Counted from the stretch's first letter, positions 1 through 6,993 are shown. The stretch is 9,823 nucleotides of DNA from Coprothermobacterota bacterium (GCA_026389415.1 JAPLHX010000241.1:1-9823); one strand, 5' to 3'. Notes: generated from the letters alone by a model not told the origin. Translations and numbers: made by a program.

Positions 1-377
1 GAGGATCCAAGCATGCAGCCCTTTCAAGGCTTTTCGCAGACAATCGAAGCTCATTTTGTAGTTGGCGGATACCAGTGCAGGAGAGTTGCGGTCCGGTTGG
101 CCCAAAGCATACAGGCCGGGGGGGATCGCATACTGCATCCGTCCCCAGCCCCAACGAACGCGCAAGCTGCCAAGGATATCTGCAATTCCCAATGCACTGG
201 ACACTTGGGGTAGGATCCTGTCGCCAACTTTCATCGGTTTGCCTACCGGGTGCGTCCGCCAAGAACGATTCTTGCTTGACTTGATGGCCTCACAAGCGCA
301 TGAGCGACGGTTTCCCACCATCGATCTCCGCCTTCGGCGCCATGAGCTGCCTTGTTTTTGTGTTTTCCGTTCTTCAT
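1..377 (-). CDS. HgcA/CdhD-family corrinoid protein, N-terminal part (C-terminus outside window; one-base frameshift)
   Basis: Reading the minus strand to the window edge gives segments typical of the corrinoid-binding domain family that contains HgcA and CdhD: LGSLRVRWGWGRMQYAIPPG, then GLYALGQPDRNSP, LVSANYKMSFDCLR and AWIL at the edge. In HgcA the cap-helix motif N(V/I)WCAAGK follows shortly after this point, outside the window, so mercury methylation cannot be claimed. The first 44 codons (ATG at 377; MKNGKHKNK..., with RWWETVAHALVRPSSQARIV) lie in another frame that stops at 243-245. One extra G/C at 248-250 joins them as GGRTPVGKPMKVGD, resembling the TPVG segment that precedes the family core. 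The starting ATG is the first after an in-frame stop; a Shine-Dalgarno-like AAGGA lies rather far upstream. Membrane helices, if any, would lie beyond the window. HgcA-like paralogues of unknown function are the main alternative. Confidence 0.72.
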
Positions 378-635
378 TCTTCATCGGGGTCATCCTTGGT
401 TGCCTGCGTGTATTATCATTCAACCATTCCTGTCGTGGGCGCAAGCAGGTCCTCAGTCTGCGGCCTGATGCCAAAGACGGCAACGGCCTCGCGCTCCCTA
501 ACATGTTTACGGCTGGTGCGCGACCGGATCTCCTGATTGCGAGAACATCTCCACGATCGTGAATCGTTCCGCAATCAATGGGACCGGGCTGCCGGCAATC
601 CTTTCGATTCAGGGTGCAAAAACAAATCACAGCGC

Positions 636-641
636 TATAAT
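636..641 (+). promoter_or_regulatory. Candidate -10 box for the first surface-protein gene
   Basis: A perfect TATAAT lies 32 bases before the ATG at 674. No good -35 hexamer is seen at the expected distance, so this is only a candidate promoter. Confidence 0.35.
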
Positions 642-659
642 CAATTGGGGAAACCCACA

Positions 660-665
660 AGGAGG
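660..665 (+). promoter_or_regulatory. Ribosome binding site AGGAGG setting the start at 674
   Basis: A perfect AGGAGG lies eight bases before ATG 674. It favours that ATG over the in-frame TTG at 671. Confidence 0.75.
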
Positions 666-673
666 GGTGTTTG

Positions 674-1315
674 ATGAATCGTTTGGGGAATCGTTTTCTT
701 TTCATTCTTCTCTCGTTGCTGCTTGTCTTCCCTTGTTTTTGGATCAATGCCAAACCCACCGCGGCTGTCACGTTGGACCTGGAGATTTGGTTTGCGGGAG
801 GCGGAGGACGCGCAACGCTAAATTACGAAGCCAAGCCGGCAGACTTCCAGGATTTTCTGGCTACTCTGGAAACGGACGGTTGCCTGGTTACTTCAACCAA
901 CACCCTTACCGCTCCCGATGCCGGCGGTTTGCGTCACTACGAGGTGGAGCTGGAATGGACCGACCCGCCGGGTTGTTCGTTTACGGCTCAAATCGACGAA
1001 TTGCCCGAAGGGAAGCGGCATCTCCGATTCAATTATGGAGATTCCTTGTTGGCTTTGTTCTCTGATTTCAAACCGGAGACCGTACGTTTGCACGTCCCAG
1101 GCGCTGTGCTAGAGACCACCGGCAGTCGGGAGGGAGGGGTGGATACGGCTTCCTTCAGTACCTCGCTGACACCGGTGATGGATATCATCTATTTGCTTTC
1201 CTCTTCACCCCGCGTCGTGATCACACTCACTCTGCATCCCACGGAATCGCCCACCTGCCGGGCGAGGACATCAACGGATTCCTGGCAGCGCTGGCCGATG
1301 ACACAGTGCAGGTGA
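674..1315 (+). CDS. Secreted LppM/DUF3153-like repeat surface protein, N-terminal part (frameshifted)
   Basis: The protein begins with a signal peptide (MNRLGNRFLFILLSLLL, likely cleaved after about residue 25-31). It continues with a beta-rich extracellular domain: LDLEIWF at the start, LETDG, an ELEW strand, GDSLLALF, LHVPGAV and the closing MDIIYL. The order and spacing resemble LppM/DUF3153-type domains; this assignment is from memory of the family pattern. A second copy of the domain begins at VVITLTLHPT, but the frame then breaks. The remaining residues to the stop at 1313-1315 (RARTSTDSWQRWPMTQCR) are out-of-frame translation. Adding one G near 1241-1245 gives LHPTGIAHLPGEDINGFLAA and continues into the frame ending at 2151. 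The complete product would be about 490 residues, anchored and exported. Function is unknown. Confidence 0.75.
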   Translation: MNRLGNRFLFILLSLLLVFPCFWINAKPTAAVTLDLEIWFAGGGGRATLNYEAKPADFQDFLATLETDGCLVTSTNTLTAPDAGGLRHYEVELEWTDPPGCSFTAQIDELPEGKRHLRFNYGDSLLALFSDFKPETVRLHVPGAVLETTGSREGGVDTASFSTSLTPVMDIIYLLSSSPRVVITLTLHPTESPTCRARTSTDSWQRWPMTQCR

Positions 1316-2151
1316 TCAGCCAAAAGGAGATTTCAGCCGGCTCCTGGGAGCTGGAAATCCAATGGGAAACACCCTCCAGTCTCACGGCCGACGTAAGTGC
1401 AGCGGGGGGTAAGACACAGCTAGAGGTTGCCTACGCAGGCCGCGGACTCCAATATTTCTTACTGGGACGTCCGCGCGGCGCCTTCGTCTTTTTCGTGCCG
1501 GGTCAGGTGTCCGAGACCAATGGACTGGAAGCGGGAGAAAATGCAGCCAAGTTCGCGCCGGAGATCGAGCCCATGAGAGTCGCTTATTTACCAGGAATTT
1601 TACCCACGTTGACCGAAAGCGCTCTCCCGTCGCAAACGGCATCCCCCACACCCTTGACCCCCTCCGGCAGTTCATCCGAATCCGGCACTCCCAGCGAAAG
1701 TGCCACACCTCCCACCGAACAAAACGACTCTGCGCCGAGCGAGAGCGTAATACCTACAAGCGAATCCTTGCGCGAAACATTGCCGTCCACCCATTCGCCG
1801 ACCACCCCGAGCGCATCGCTTACTAGTAGCGGGTCGATTCCCACGTCCACTTCCACTACTCCTCCGCCAGCGGCCGGCTTTCAGCTTTGGCTGATCGTGG
1901 TCTTGGGGGTGGGAATCCTCCTGCTGGGAATGTTGATCGCCGTGCTCTTGATGGGACGGAAACGGCCGCCGACACCGCCCGCTGATCCAGGCTCCACGCA
2001 TCGGATGGATTCAGCACCGCCCCCCTCACCGTCCCATCCCCTAGACGCTTCACAAGAGGCCGCGTCCGACTCGCGCTATAGTGGCAAATGCGGCTGCAAG
2101 TTGGTAGCTGATAAACAATTCTGCCCCGGGTGCGGCACCCCTATTGCCTGA
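1306..2151 (+). CDS. Same surface protein, C-terminal part: second repeat, Ser/Thr stalk, TM helix, zinc ribbon
   Basis: This frame is open from about 1243; the GTG at 1306 is probably not a real start because coding similarity extends upstream of it. It encodes the rest of the second extracellular repeat (VQVISQKE, WELEIQW, FFVPGQVSETNG, PMRVAYLPG), matching the first repeat and the neighbouring protein. A Ser/Thr/Pro/Glu-rich stalk of about 90 residues follows, with many SES and TPS steps. Then come one transmembrane helix (FQLWLIVVLGVGILLLGMLI), a basic stop-transfer segment (GRKRPPTPP), and a short cytoplasmic tail ending in a four-cysteine zinc ribbon, C-G-C then C-P-G-C-G. The first cysteine pair is spaced C-x-C rather than the usual C-x2-C. 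The layout puts the repeats outside and the ribbon inside the cell. Gene 2235-3950 is a close paralogue starting 83 bases downstream. Confidence 0.75.
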   Translation: MQVISQKEISAGSWELEIQWETPSSLTADVSAAGGKTQLEVAYAGRGLQYFLLGRPRGAFVFFVPGQVSETNGLEAGENAAKFAPEIEPMRVAYLPGILPTLTESALPSQTASPTPLTPSGSSSESGTPSESATPPTEQNDSAPSESVIPTSESLRETLPSTHSPTTPSASLTSSGSIPTSTSTTPPPAAGFQLWLIVVLGVGILLLGMLIAVLLMGRKRPPTPPADPGSTHRMDSAPPPSPSHPLDASQEAASDSRYSGKCGCKLVADKQFCPGCGTPIA

Positions 2152-2157
2152 ACCTCG

Positions 2158-2163
2158 TATAAT
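2158..2163 (+). promoter_or_regulatory. Candidate -10 box before the second surface-protein gene
   Basis: TATAAT sits in the 83-base gap between the two paralogues, with no convincing -35 element. A short inverted repeat (TCCCGC 2173-2178 with GCGGGA 2191-2196) follows it. The second gene may therefore have its own promoter, or be read through from the first. Confidence 0.25.
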
Positions 2164-2223
2164 CAGAAGAAATCCCGCGCATCGTCTCGTGCGGGAGAAA
2201 TCGCACGCGAAAATCGAAACGGC

Positions 2224-2229
2224 AGGAGG
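2224..2229 (+). promoter_or_regulatory. Ribosome binding site AGGAGG for ATG 2235
   Basis: A perfect AGGAGG lies five bases before the ATG at 2235 and fixes this start. Confidence 0.75.
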
Positions 2230-2234
2230 CAATA

Positions 2235-3950
2235 ATGCAACAAGCGACAAAACGGGTTCTCTTGATTTTCTTGTCTGTTCTGCTGTTGAGCGCACTGCTG
2301 CCGGTAGGATTCCCTCCGGTGCAGGCGCAAGATTACGAACTGGAGCTGTGGTTCAATGCCGATGGCACCGGCTGGGGTGCGGCCATTTTCCAAAACACGC
2401 AGGCACTCTACGACGAATTCCTGGGATGGCTGGAAGTGGACGGAATCCTGGTGATCCGGGACGAACCGCTGGGTACGTCCACGGAGTTCGATGTGAACAC
2501 CTACTCGCTGGAATTCGAATGGAGCACAGCCGATACGTCGTTTTCGCCTTTGCAGGAACCGCTGTCCGGTGGTCTGGTGAAACTCAGCCTCAGTTTGGAG
2601 GATTCCCTGCTGGGGTTGTTCACGGAATGGCTCCCCTATTCCGTGCTCCTTCATGTTCCCGGCAGCGTGGAGGACACCAACGGCAACAGGAAATCCGAGG
2701 ACTCCGCCTCCTTCTGGCCCTCCGACACCCCCACGATGGAGATCAGCTATCAGCCGGGAGAAACCACGCCTACCCCCACCCCGACGGTCACGCAAAGCGC
2801 CACCGCGACTCCACCGACGGAGAGCGCCTCCCCCTCCCCCGGTAGCCCTTCGCTGACGCTCACCGCTCCCCAGGCCGGTGAGGAGATCCTGGCCGGCCAA
2901 GCCTACAAAATTCAGTGGGAATCGGCCAATTTGCCCGCGGAGGCTCACTTCTCTCTTTGGTTCGCCATGGGTGAGGAGTGGTACAACATCGATCTCTACC
3001 TCGATTCGTCAACTACGGGGTACTATTGGACCGCCCCTCCGTTCGCGGTAGCCAACGCCCAGATTGGCGTGTTGGCCGAGGTCAATGATCAGTCTGTGGC
3101 GGAGTTCCTCCAGCCCTGCCGGGTGAAAGCCAACCCTACCCTTACCGCCACCACCACCGGTTTTCCAGAGTTTCGCTTCGATGCCCCTTCCTTCGATCAG
3201 GAATTCCCGGCAGGCCATAGCGTAGAAATCCGCTGGATTTCCAAGGATCTGCCTGGCGGAGAGATCTATCTCAGCTACCAGGTCGGTGAGGGAAACTCCC
3301 TGGAGATCGGGTCGTTCCCTTTGACAGAAACGAAGACGACCTGGAATCTACCGTCTGACTTGCAAGGCATCGTGATCCTCTCCGGCGGCAACTATTGGAA
3401 TGATGGCTACACCGTGGGCGATACCCTCCAGATCCGCGTGATCCCTTCGGCCAGTCCGACTCGACCGGTTACGCCGATCACCAGCCGATCACCCTCCCCC
3501 ACTCCGACAACCTCTCATCCTCCTACTCCCACCACCCAAGCCTCTCCTACGCCAACCACCCAAGCCTCTCCTACGCCAACCGCAACTCGTCCTCCCAGCC
3601 CCACGGCCAGTCCTCCTCCGGTTGAATCCAGCGGCTTTCCCCTCTGGGTCATATTGCTGATTGCCGTGGGCGGAGCCGTACTATTGCTCTTGATCGTCGT
3701 CCTTGTGCTGGCTGGCCGGCGCGGGCCTCGTCCGCCCAAGGTTGGTCCACCCACGCTTCCCCCAGAACCTTATTTGGGCCCTTCGGAACCAATCGCTCCC
3801 CCCCTGCCAGGCACTTTGGATGCTATTCCACCGGCACCCCCCGGGATCACCTCTTCACCAACTTCTGGCGCTCGCTTCTGCCCCAATTGCGGCAGCCCGC
3901 TGGATCCGGGGGAACGTTTCTGCACAAGCTGCGGGAAGCCTATCGGGTAA
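2235..3950 (+). CDS. Secreted, membrane-anchored protein with LppM-like domain, two Ig-like domains and zinc ribbon
   Basis: The 571-residue product reads in one frame. Residues 1-31 are a signal peptide (probable cut after PVQA). Residues 34-175 form an LppM/DUF3153-like domain homologous to both repeats of the upstream gene: LELWFNADGTG, WLEVDG, LEDSLLGLF, LHVPGSVEDTNG, MEISYQPG. A Thr/Pro linker (176-205) leads to two Kre9/KNH-like beta sandwiches, about 206-300 (LTAPQAGEEILAGQAYKIQW) and 312-404 (FDAPSFDQEFPAGHSVEIRW). A Pro/Thr/Ser stalk (405-465) follows, then a transmembrane helix (468-493), RRGPRPPK as the positive-inside anchor, a proline-rich cytoplasmic tail, and a zinc ribbon with Cys549, Cys552, Cys563 and Cys566. 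The domain homology is by eye. The architecture suggests a cell-surface receptor or adhesin with an internal metal-binding end; the ligand and function are unknown. Similar low-complexity stalks are frequent in Chloroflexota. Confidence 0.85.
   Translation: MQQATKRVLLIFLSVLLLSALLPVGFPPVQAQDYELELWFNADGTGWGAAIFQNTQALYDEFLGWLEVDGILVIRDEPLGTSTEFDVNTYSLEFEWSTADTSFSPLQEPLSGGLVKLSLSLEDSLLGLFTEWLPYSVLLHVPGSVEDTNGNRKSEDSASFWPSDTPTMEISYQPGETTPTPTPTVTQSATATPPTESASPSPGSPSLTLTAPQAGEEILAGQAYKIQWESANLPAEAHFSLWFAMGEEWYNIDLYLDSSTTGYYWTAPPFAVANAQIGVLAEVNDQSVAEFLQPCRVKANPTLTATTTGFPEFRFDAPSFDQEFPAGHSVEIRWISKDLPGGEIYLSYQVGEGNSLEIGSFPLTETKTTWNLPSDLQGIVILSGGNYWNDGYTVGDTLQIRVIPSASPTRPVTPITSRSPSPTPTTSHPPTPTTQASPTPTTQASPTPTATRPPSPTASPPPVESSGFPLWVILLIAVGGAVLLLLIVVLVLAGRRGPRPPKVGPPTLPPEPYLGPSEPIAPPLPGTLDAIPPAPPGITSSPTSGARFCPNCGSPLDPGERFCTSCGKPIG
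3531..3578 (+). repeat. Two perfect 24-bp tandem repeats in the stalk
   Basis: The 24-base unit starting ACCACCCAAGCC occurs twice head to tail (3531-3554 and 3555-3578), followed by a partly matching start of a third copy. It encodes TTQASPTP repeats in the extracellular stalk, and copy number could vary by slippage without changing the frame. Confidence 0.9.
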
Positions 3951-3961
3951 AAGACCAGGGG

Positions 3962-3991
3962 AAGACCTATCGAAAAGAAAATCGATGTCTT
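3962..3991. terminator. Hairpin downstream of the zinc-ribbon gene
   Basis: AAGAC/GTCTT and ATCGA/TCGAT form a ten-pair stem with a two-base bulge and an eight-base A-rich loop, 11 bases after the stop of the 2235-3950 gene. There is no T-run after it, so termination is only a guess. Confidence 0.3.
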
Positions 3992-4060
3992 GAGCCAAGT
4001 GACGGGAATTCTGCTCACCCCGTGGTTGCTACGGACGAAACCGCCTTGCTAAGTTGAACG

Positions 4061-4088
4061 GAAAACAACGACTCGATCGGATCGAATC
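4061..4088 (-). terminator. Probable intrinsic terminator of the acetyltransferase gene
   Basis: On the minus strand an eight-pair stem with one mismatch (4070-4088, loop of three) overlaps the TGA stop of the acetyltransferase. It is followed by the T-rich GTTGTTTTC (4069-4061). Position and shape fit a short rho-independent terminator. Confidence 0.45.
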
Positions 4089-5139
4089 AAAGTCCGAAGC
4101 GTTGACAGAGGTCGGCCACATCTTGTACGGCAAGCATCTGGGAGTGGTAGGGGCGAAAACCCAATCTCGTGTTGATGGACAGCATGGGCACATTTGTGTT
4201 GGCATTTGCCGTTTCGATGTAATGGGCTTGGGGGAATTCCCTCCTCACCAAGACCAGCATCTCCGCCTTTAGCCATTTACCCAAGTCACGTCCGCGATAG
4301 GGGGGTAGCACACCCGTGATCGCTTGTACCACTCGCCAAGGTTGGGCTGGGTTGTAATACGTTTCGGTCACACCGCTGATGGCGCCATCTTCCTCAAGGG
4401 ACAGCATCGTTGTGTAAGTGATTCCTTTTTCCTCTACCAGTTTTTCGGTGGCTCGCCGGTCTTCGATCGAAGTCTGCTCTTGCAAGGGATATTCCCCCGA
4501 TTCGTATTCCGGCGCCTGCCGTCCTACTTCATTGTAGACGCTGACATATTCCTCCAGCAGTTCCACCGGCATCACATGGATCCTCTCGATCCGAACGCCG
4601 GGAGCTTGGGGAGGGCATTTCTGCCGCCATTCCTCCACCAGTTTCCAATTGGCTTCATCCAACCATAGCCGGTTGATCGTGCGGTCCACCACCATCTTTG
4701 CGCCGAAATGGCGGGCGAAGGTGATGCCCGATGCCAAATCCACACCGTCCCGGAAGGCGACGATCCCTTGGTCTCGGGCTCCGAGCACAGCCAACTTGAG
4801 CAAAACCGTGCCGATCCCCCTTCGTCGGAACGCTGGATCCACAGCAATCACCAGGTTGCTGAGCGCACGCTCACGTTTCCAATCGGGTGAGTTTTCATTC
4901 TGAAAACTCAATCGGGCGGTTCCCACCGCCTTTTCATCTGCCCGAGCCATCCAGCGGAGATCACTCCAATGTGGATGGGGATGCAGCAGAAATTCGCGGT
5001 CCGATTGCGGATCGGGCGGTGGTTCGCCCGGGCATCGCTCTTCGAACAAAAGCCGCCAGTGGGTAAACAGCATTTGCCATTCGCCCTCGGTCAGGGTTGG
5101 CGGGTCATACTGCACATAATGGATCGGGGAAGGTTCCAT
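4087..5139 (-). CDS. Tandem-domain GNAT family N-acetyltransferase
   Basis: The 350-residue protein contains two GNAT folds. In the first (about 1-160) the acetyl-CoA loop is visible in VIAVDPAFRRRGIGTVLL (residues 97-114), with the R/Q-x-x-G-x-G pattern. In the second (about 182-345) motif A is TGVLPPYRGRDLGKWLKAEM (275-294) and motif B contains NANTNVPMLSINTRLGF (312-328), typical of the C-terminal half of MshD-like double acetyltransferases. Such enzymes move an acetyl group from acetyl-CoA to an amine in the cytoplasm; the substrate here cannot be told. The ATG at 5139 gives a complete first domain, but no well-spaced Shine-Dalgarno sequence is seen (AGGGG abuts the ATG). It lies 103 bases downstream of the sensor kinase on the same strand, so cotranscription is likely. 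Confidence 0.85.
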   Translation of the reverse strand: MEPSPIHYVQYDPPTLTEGEWQMLFTHWRLLFEERCPGEPPPDPQSDREFLLHPHPHWSDLRWMARADEKAVGTARLSFQNENSPDWKRERALSNLVIAVDPAFRRRGIGTVLLKLAVLGARDQGIVAFRDGVDLASGITFARHFGAKMVVDRTINRLWLDEANWKLVEEWRQKCPPQAPGVRIERIHVMPVELLEEYVSVYNEVGRQAPEYESGEYPLQEQTSIEDRRATEKLVEEKGITYTTMLSLEEDGAISGVTETYYNPAQPWRVVQAITGVLPPYRGRDLGKWLKAEMLVLVRREFPQAHYIETANANTNVPMLSINTRLGFRPYHSQMLAVQDVADLCQRFGL

Positions 5140-5242
5140 CCCCTGATTCTGAGGTTTACTTTCTTTGTGCGCAAGGTGGATCGGTTTGCCCGGCTAGCTC
5201 ATTGCAGGATCGCCCCTTGGAGGGTCGTTGCTGGTTCGCGGA

Positions 5243-6301
5243 TCAGTCCGGGGGCTCGGAGGAGGTCGATAACGGCAAATGCACCATCACTGTGGTTCCC
5301 TGCCCCACTTCGCTCTCCAGGGAAATCGTCCCGCCGTGTGCTTCCACCAGGATTTTGGTCACATAGAGACCCAGTCCGGCGCCGGGGATGACGGAGTGCA
5401 CCGCGCCGGGCGCCCGCCGGAACGGTTGAAACAGGTCGGGCAGCACTTCCGCGGGGATGCCCACGCCATGATCCTGGACGACCAACGCCGCTCGGTCTTC
5501 TTCCTGCCTCAGTCGCACCGTCACCTCTCCTTGCGGGGAAGAAAACTTGATGGCATTGGTCAACAAATTGTGCAGCACGCGTTCGATCGCTTCCGGATCT
5601 AAGGGAAGCAACGGAAGGCTTGCCAGGTCGGCCACCAGCAACAGGCTCTTCTTGACCGCTAGAATCTGCATATCGGTCAGAGCTTGTTTCGTTAGTGCTG
5701 TCAGATCCGAAGTCACAAGGCTCAACCGCATTCCCGTGGTCTGTATCCGCTGACTGTCCACCAGGTTGTTGATCAGTAGTCGCAGGCGCACCAAATTGCG
5801 CGCCCACAGTTCTTCTTGCTCCTCAAACCGCTTCAGCTTTTCCTGTTCGGGTAGCGATTTCAGCACTTCCTGTGCGGCGGTCATCAAAAAGAGGGGTGTT
5901 TTTAGTTCATGTGACACAGCGTAGAGGAAATCCATCCGCGCTTTTTCCGCTTTCTGCTCTAGCAGTTTTTGTTCGGTGATGTCCTCTCCCAGGTAATTTA
6001 CACCCATCGGGCGACCATCGCTTTCTCGCATCAGGGTGTTGGTCCAAGCCACAAGGCGACGTTCTCCGGTCCTCGTCAAGATCTCGTGGGTGTGATGAAT
6101 CGGGAGTTCTTCTCGTTCCAGGGCGCCCTGAAGAATCGCCCGCAACTCGACCTTGCTTTCTGTTGGGATACACAGAGTGAAGTAGTCATGCTCCAGCACT
6201 TCTTCCCTACAAAAACCGGTTAGCCGCAAGAAGTAGTCATTGCAAAAGGTGACTCGCCCCTCCTTGTCCAGATTCAACGCGACCAAGTGGACATTCTCCA
6301 A
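5243..6301 (-). CDS. Sensor histidine kinase, C-terminal part: PAS, HisKA, HATPase_c
   Basis: This frame holds the end of a coiled linker (open upstream as ERIRAQTSLQESERRFREAL), then a PAS domain (NVHLVALNLDKEGRVTFCND, closing with GVNYLGEDITEQKLLEQKAE). The phosphoacceptor helix is FLYAVSHELKTPL, with the autophosphorylated histidine in SHELKTP. An ATP-binding domain follows with N box LHNLLTNAIKFS, G1 box DHGVGIP and G2 box GAGLGLYVTKILVEAHGG. All kinase boxes are present, so catalysis should be intact. No receiver domain or transmembrane helix is seen, so it is a cytoplasmic kinase; no response regulator gene lies in the window. The codon at 6301 is an internal TTG, not a real start: the protein continues upstream in another frame (6274-6993), joined by one added base near 6358-6360. 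The acetyltransferase gene follows. Confidence 0.88.
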   Translation of the reverse strand: MENVHLVALNLDKEGRVTFCNDYFLRLTGFCREEVLEHDYFTLCIPTESKVELRAILQGALEREELPIHHTHEILTRTGERRLVAWTNTLMRESDGRPMGVNYLGEDITEQKLLEQKAEKARMDFLYAVSHELKTPLFLMTAAQEVLKSLPEQEKLKRFEEQEELWARNLVRLRLLINNLVDSQRIQTTGMRLSLVTSDLTALTKQALTDMQILAVKKSLLLVADLASLPLLPLDPEAIERVLHNLLTNAIKFSSPQGEVTVRLRQEEDRAALVVQDHGVGIPAEVLPDLFQPFRRAPGAVHSVIPGAGLGLYVTKILVEAHGGTISLESEVGQGTTVMVHLPLSTSSEPPD

Positions 6302-6993
6302 TGCTTCGCGGAAGCGTCGTTCCGATTCCTGCAGGCTCGTCTGCGCCCGAATGCGTTCGGCGCCCGCTCGAACAGGTTGCGGAAGTCTTCCTCGCTCTGA
6401 CGCAGGTTCTCCTCCGCCCGCAATCGGTCCATGGTCAGCGCCGCTTGGTTCATGATGATTTCAATCATCTCGCGCCAAGGGGTAATGTCTCGCTTGGCCA
6501 TCAGGGTCAGACCTCCGAAATGGAGACCATGCCAAACCAATCCCATCGCGTAGACACCCCTTACACCCAACAGCTTCTCTACGGCCGTACAAACCACTTT
6601 GGGCAGCCGTCGGGTAAGGATGGCATAAATGCCGCCTTCCATCCGTTCCAACTTTGCACTACGGAAGGACTTCAGCTCCTCCTCGGTCATGTCCTTCAAA
6701 TAAAAAACACTCTGCCGGGGATCCTGCCCCAGAATCTGAATCACTTTCTGGGTCAGGTTGCCAAACCCGAACTGTGCGACCATCCGCATGGATTGGGTGC
6801 TATCTTCCATTTGGGTCATCACCACATAACCGTCACCGACCAACTCGTGGATCTTCTGTCCGACCAATTGATAGATTTCACCCAGGTCGTTGCTTTGCAA
6901 GAGTGCGGAGTGGGTATCGGCAATGATCCGCAGGGCCTTGAGATCACCGGGAGAAGGTTGCGATGCAGCGGCGACGGTGGGATCCTCATTCAT
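6274..6993 (-). CDS. Sensor histidine kinase, N-terminal part: GAF-like input domain (frameshifted)
   Basis: Starting at ATG 6993, with GGGAGG about 12 bases upstream, the protein opens with a charged leader. An amphipathic helix follows (LKALRIIADTHSALLQSNDL), then a GAF-like sensor domain of roughly residues 30-190 (IYQLVGQKIHELV, GIYAILTRRLPKVV, VYAMGLVWHGLHFGGLTLMA, ITPWREMIEIIMNQAALTMD). The signalling helix RLRAEENLRQSEEDFRNLFERAP is where the frame is lost. The 28 residues after it, ending at 6274, are out-of-frame. Adding one G/C at 6358-6360 continues the helix as ERAPERIRAQTSLQE in the frame of the kinase. GAF domains bind small ligands or chromophores; no chromophore cysteine is evident. 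FRNLFERAP is also a common opening of a PAS domain, so a PAS copy may have been lost at the junction. Confidence 0.8.
   Translation of the reverse strand: MNEDPTVAAASQPSPGDLKALRIIADTHSALLQSNDLGEIYQLVGQKIHELVGDGYVVMTQMEDSTQSMRMVAQFGFGNLTQKVIQILGQDPRQSVFYLKDMTEEELKSFRSAKLERMEGGIYAILTRRLPKVVCTAVEKLLGVRGVYAMGLVWHGLHFGGLTLMAKRDITPWREMIEIIMNQAALTMDRLRAEENLRQSEEDFRNLFERAPNAFGRRRACRNRNDASAKHWRMSTWSR

Larger units (their letters stand above)
378..673. other. Divergent intergenic region, possibly holding a decayed minus-strand ORF
   Basis: This stretch separates the minus-strand HgcA-like gene from the plus-strand surface-protein gene. It should contain promoters for both; only a plus-strand TATAAT is visible. 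On the minus strand two short reading segments look protein-like. One, about 578-507, contains LIAERFTIVEMFSQSGDPVA. The other ends at 416-418 and contains REAVAVFGIRPQTEDLLAP. They are in different frames, joinable by removing one base near 510-515. No family was recognised, no strong start is present, and a chance open frame in GC-rich DNA is possible. Confidence 0.35.

Noticed and set aside
62..562. Long plus-strand open frame opposite the HgcA-like gene
   Set aside because: Its translation resembles nothing, it is Arg/Pro/Ser-rich like an antisense shadow, and the opposite strand carries a clear family match.
1238..1246. Programmed -1 frameshifting in the first surface-protein gene
   Set aside because: The sequence is not of the X-XXY-YYZ type and the product upstream of the break would be a truncated repeat; a missing base explains it better.
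2163..2948. 261-codon minus-strand open frame inside the second surface-protein gene
   Set aside because: It is antisense to a well-supported secreted protein and is Gly/Arg-rich without motifs.
4324..4668. Plus-strand open frame within the acetyltransferase
   Set aside because: It is antisense to conserved GNAT motifs, with no ribosome binding site or recognisable domain.
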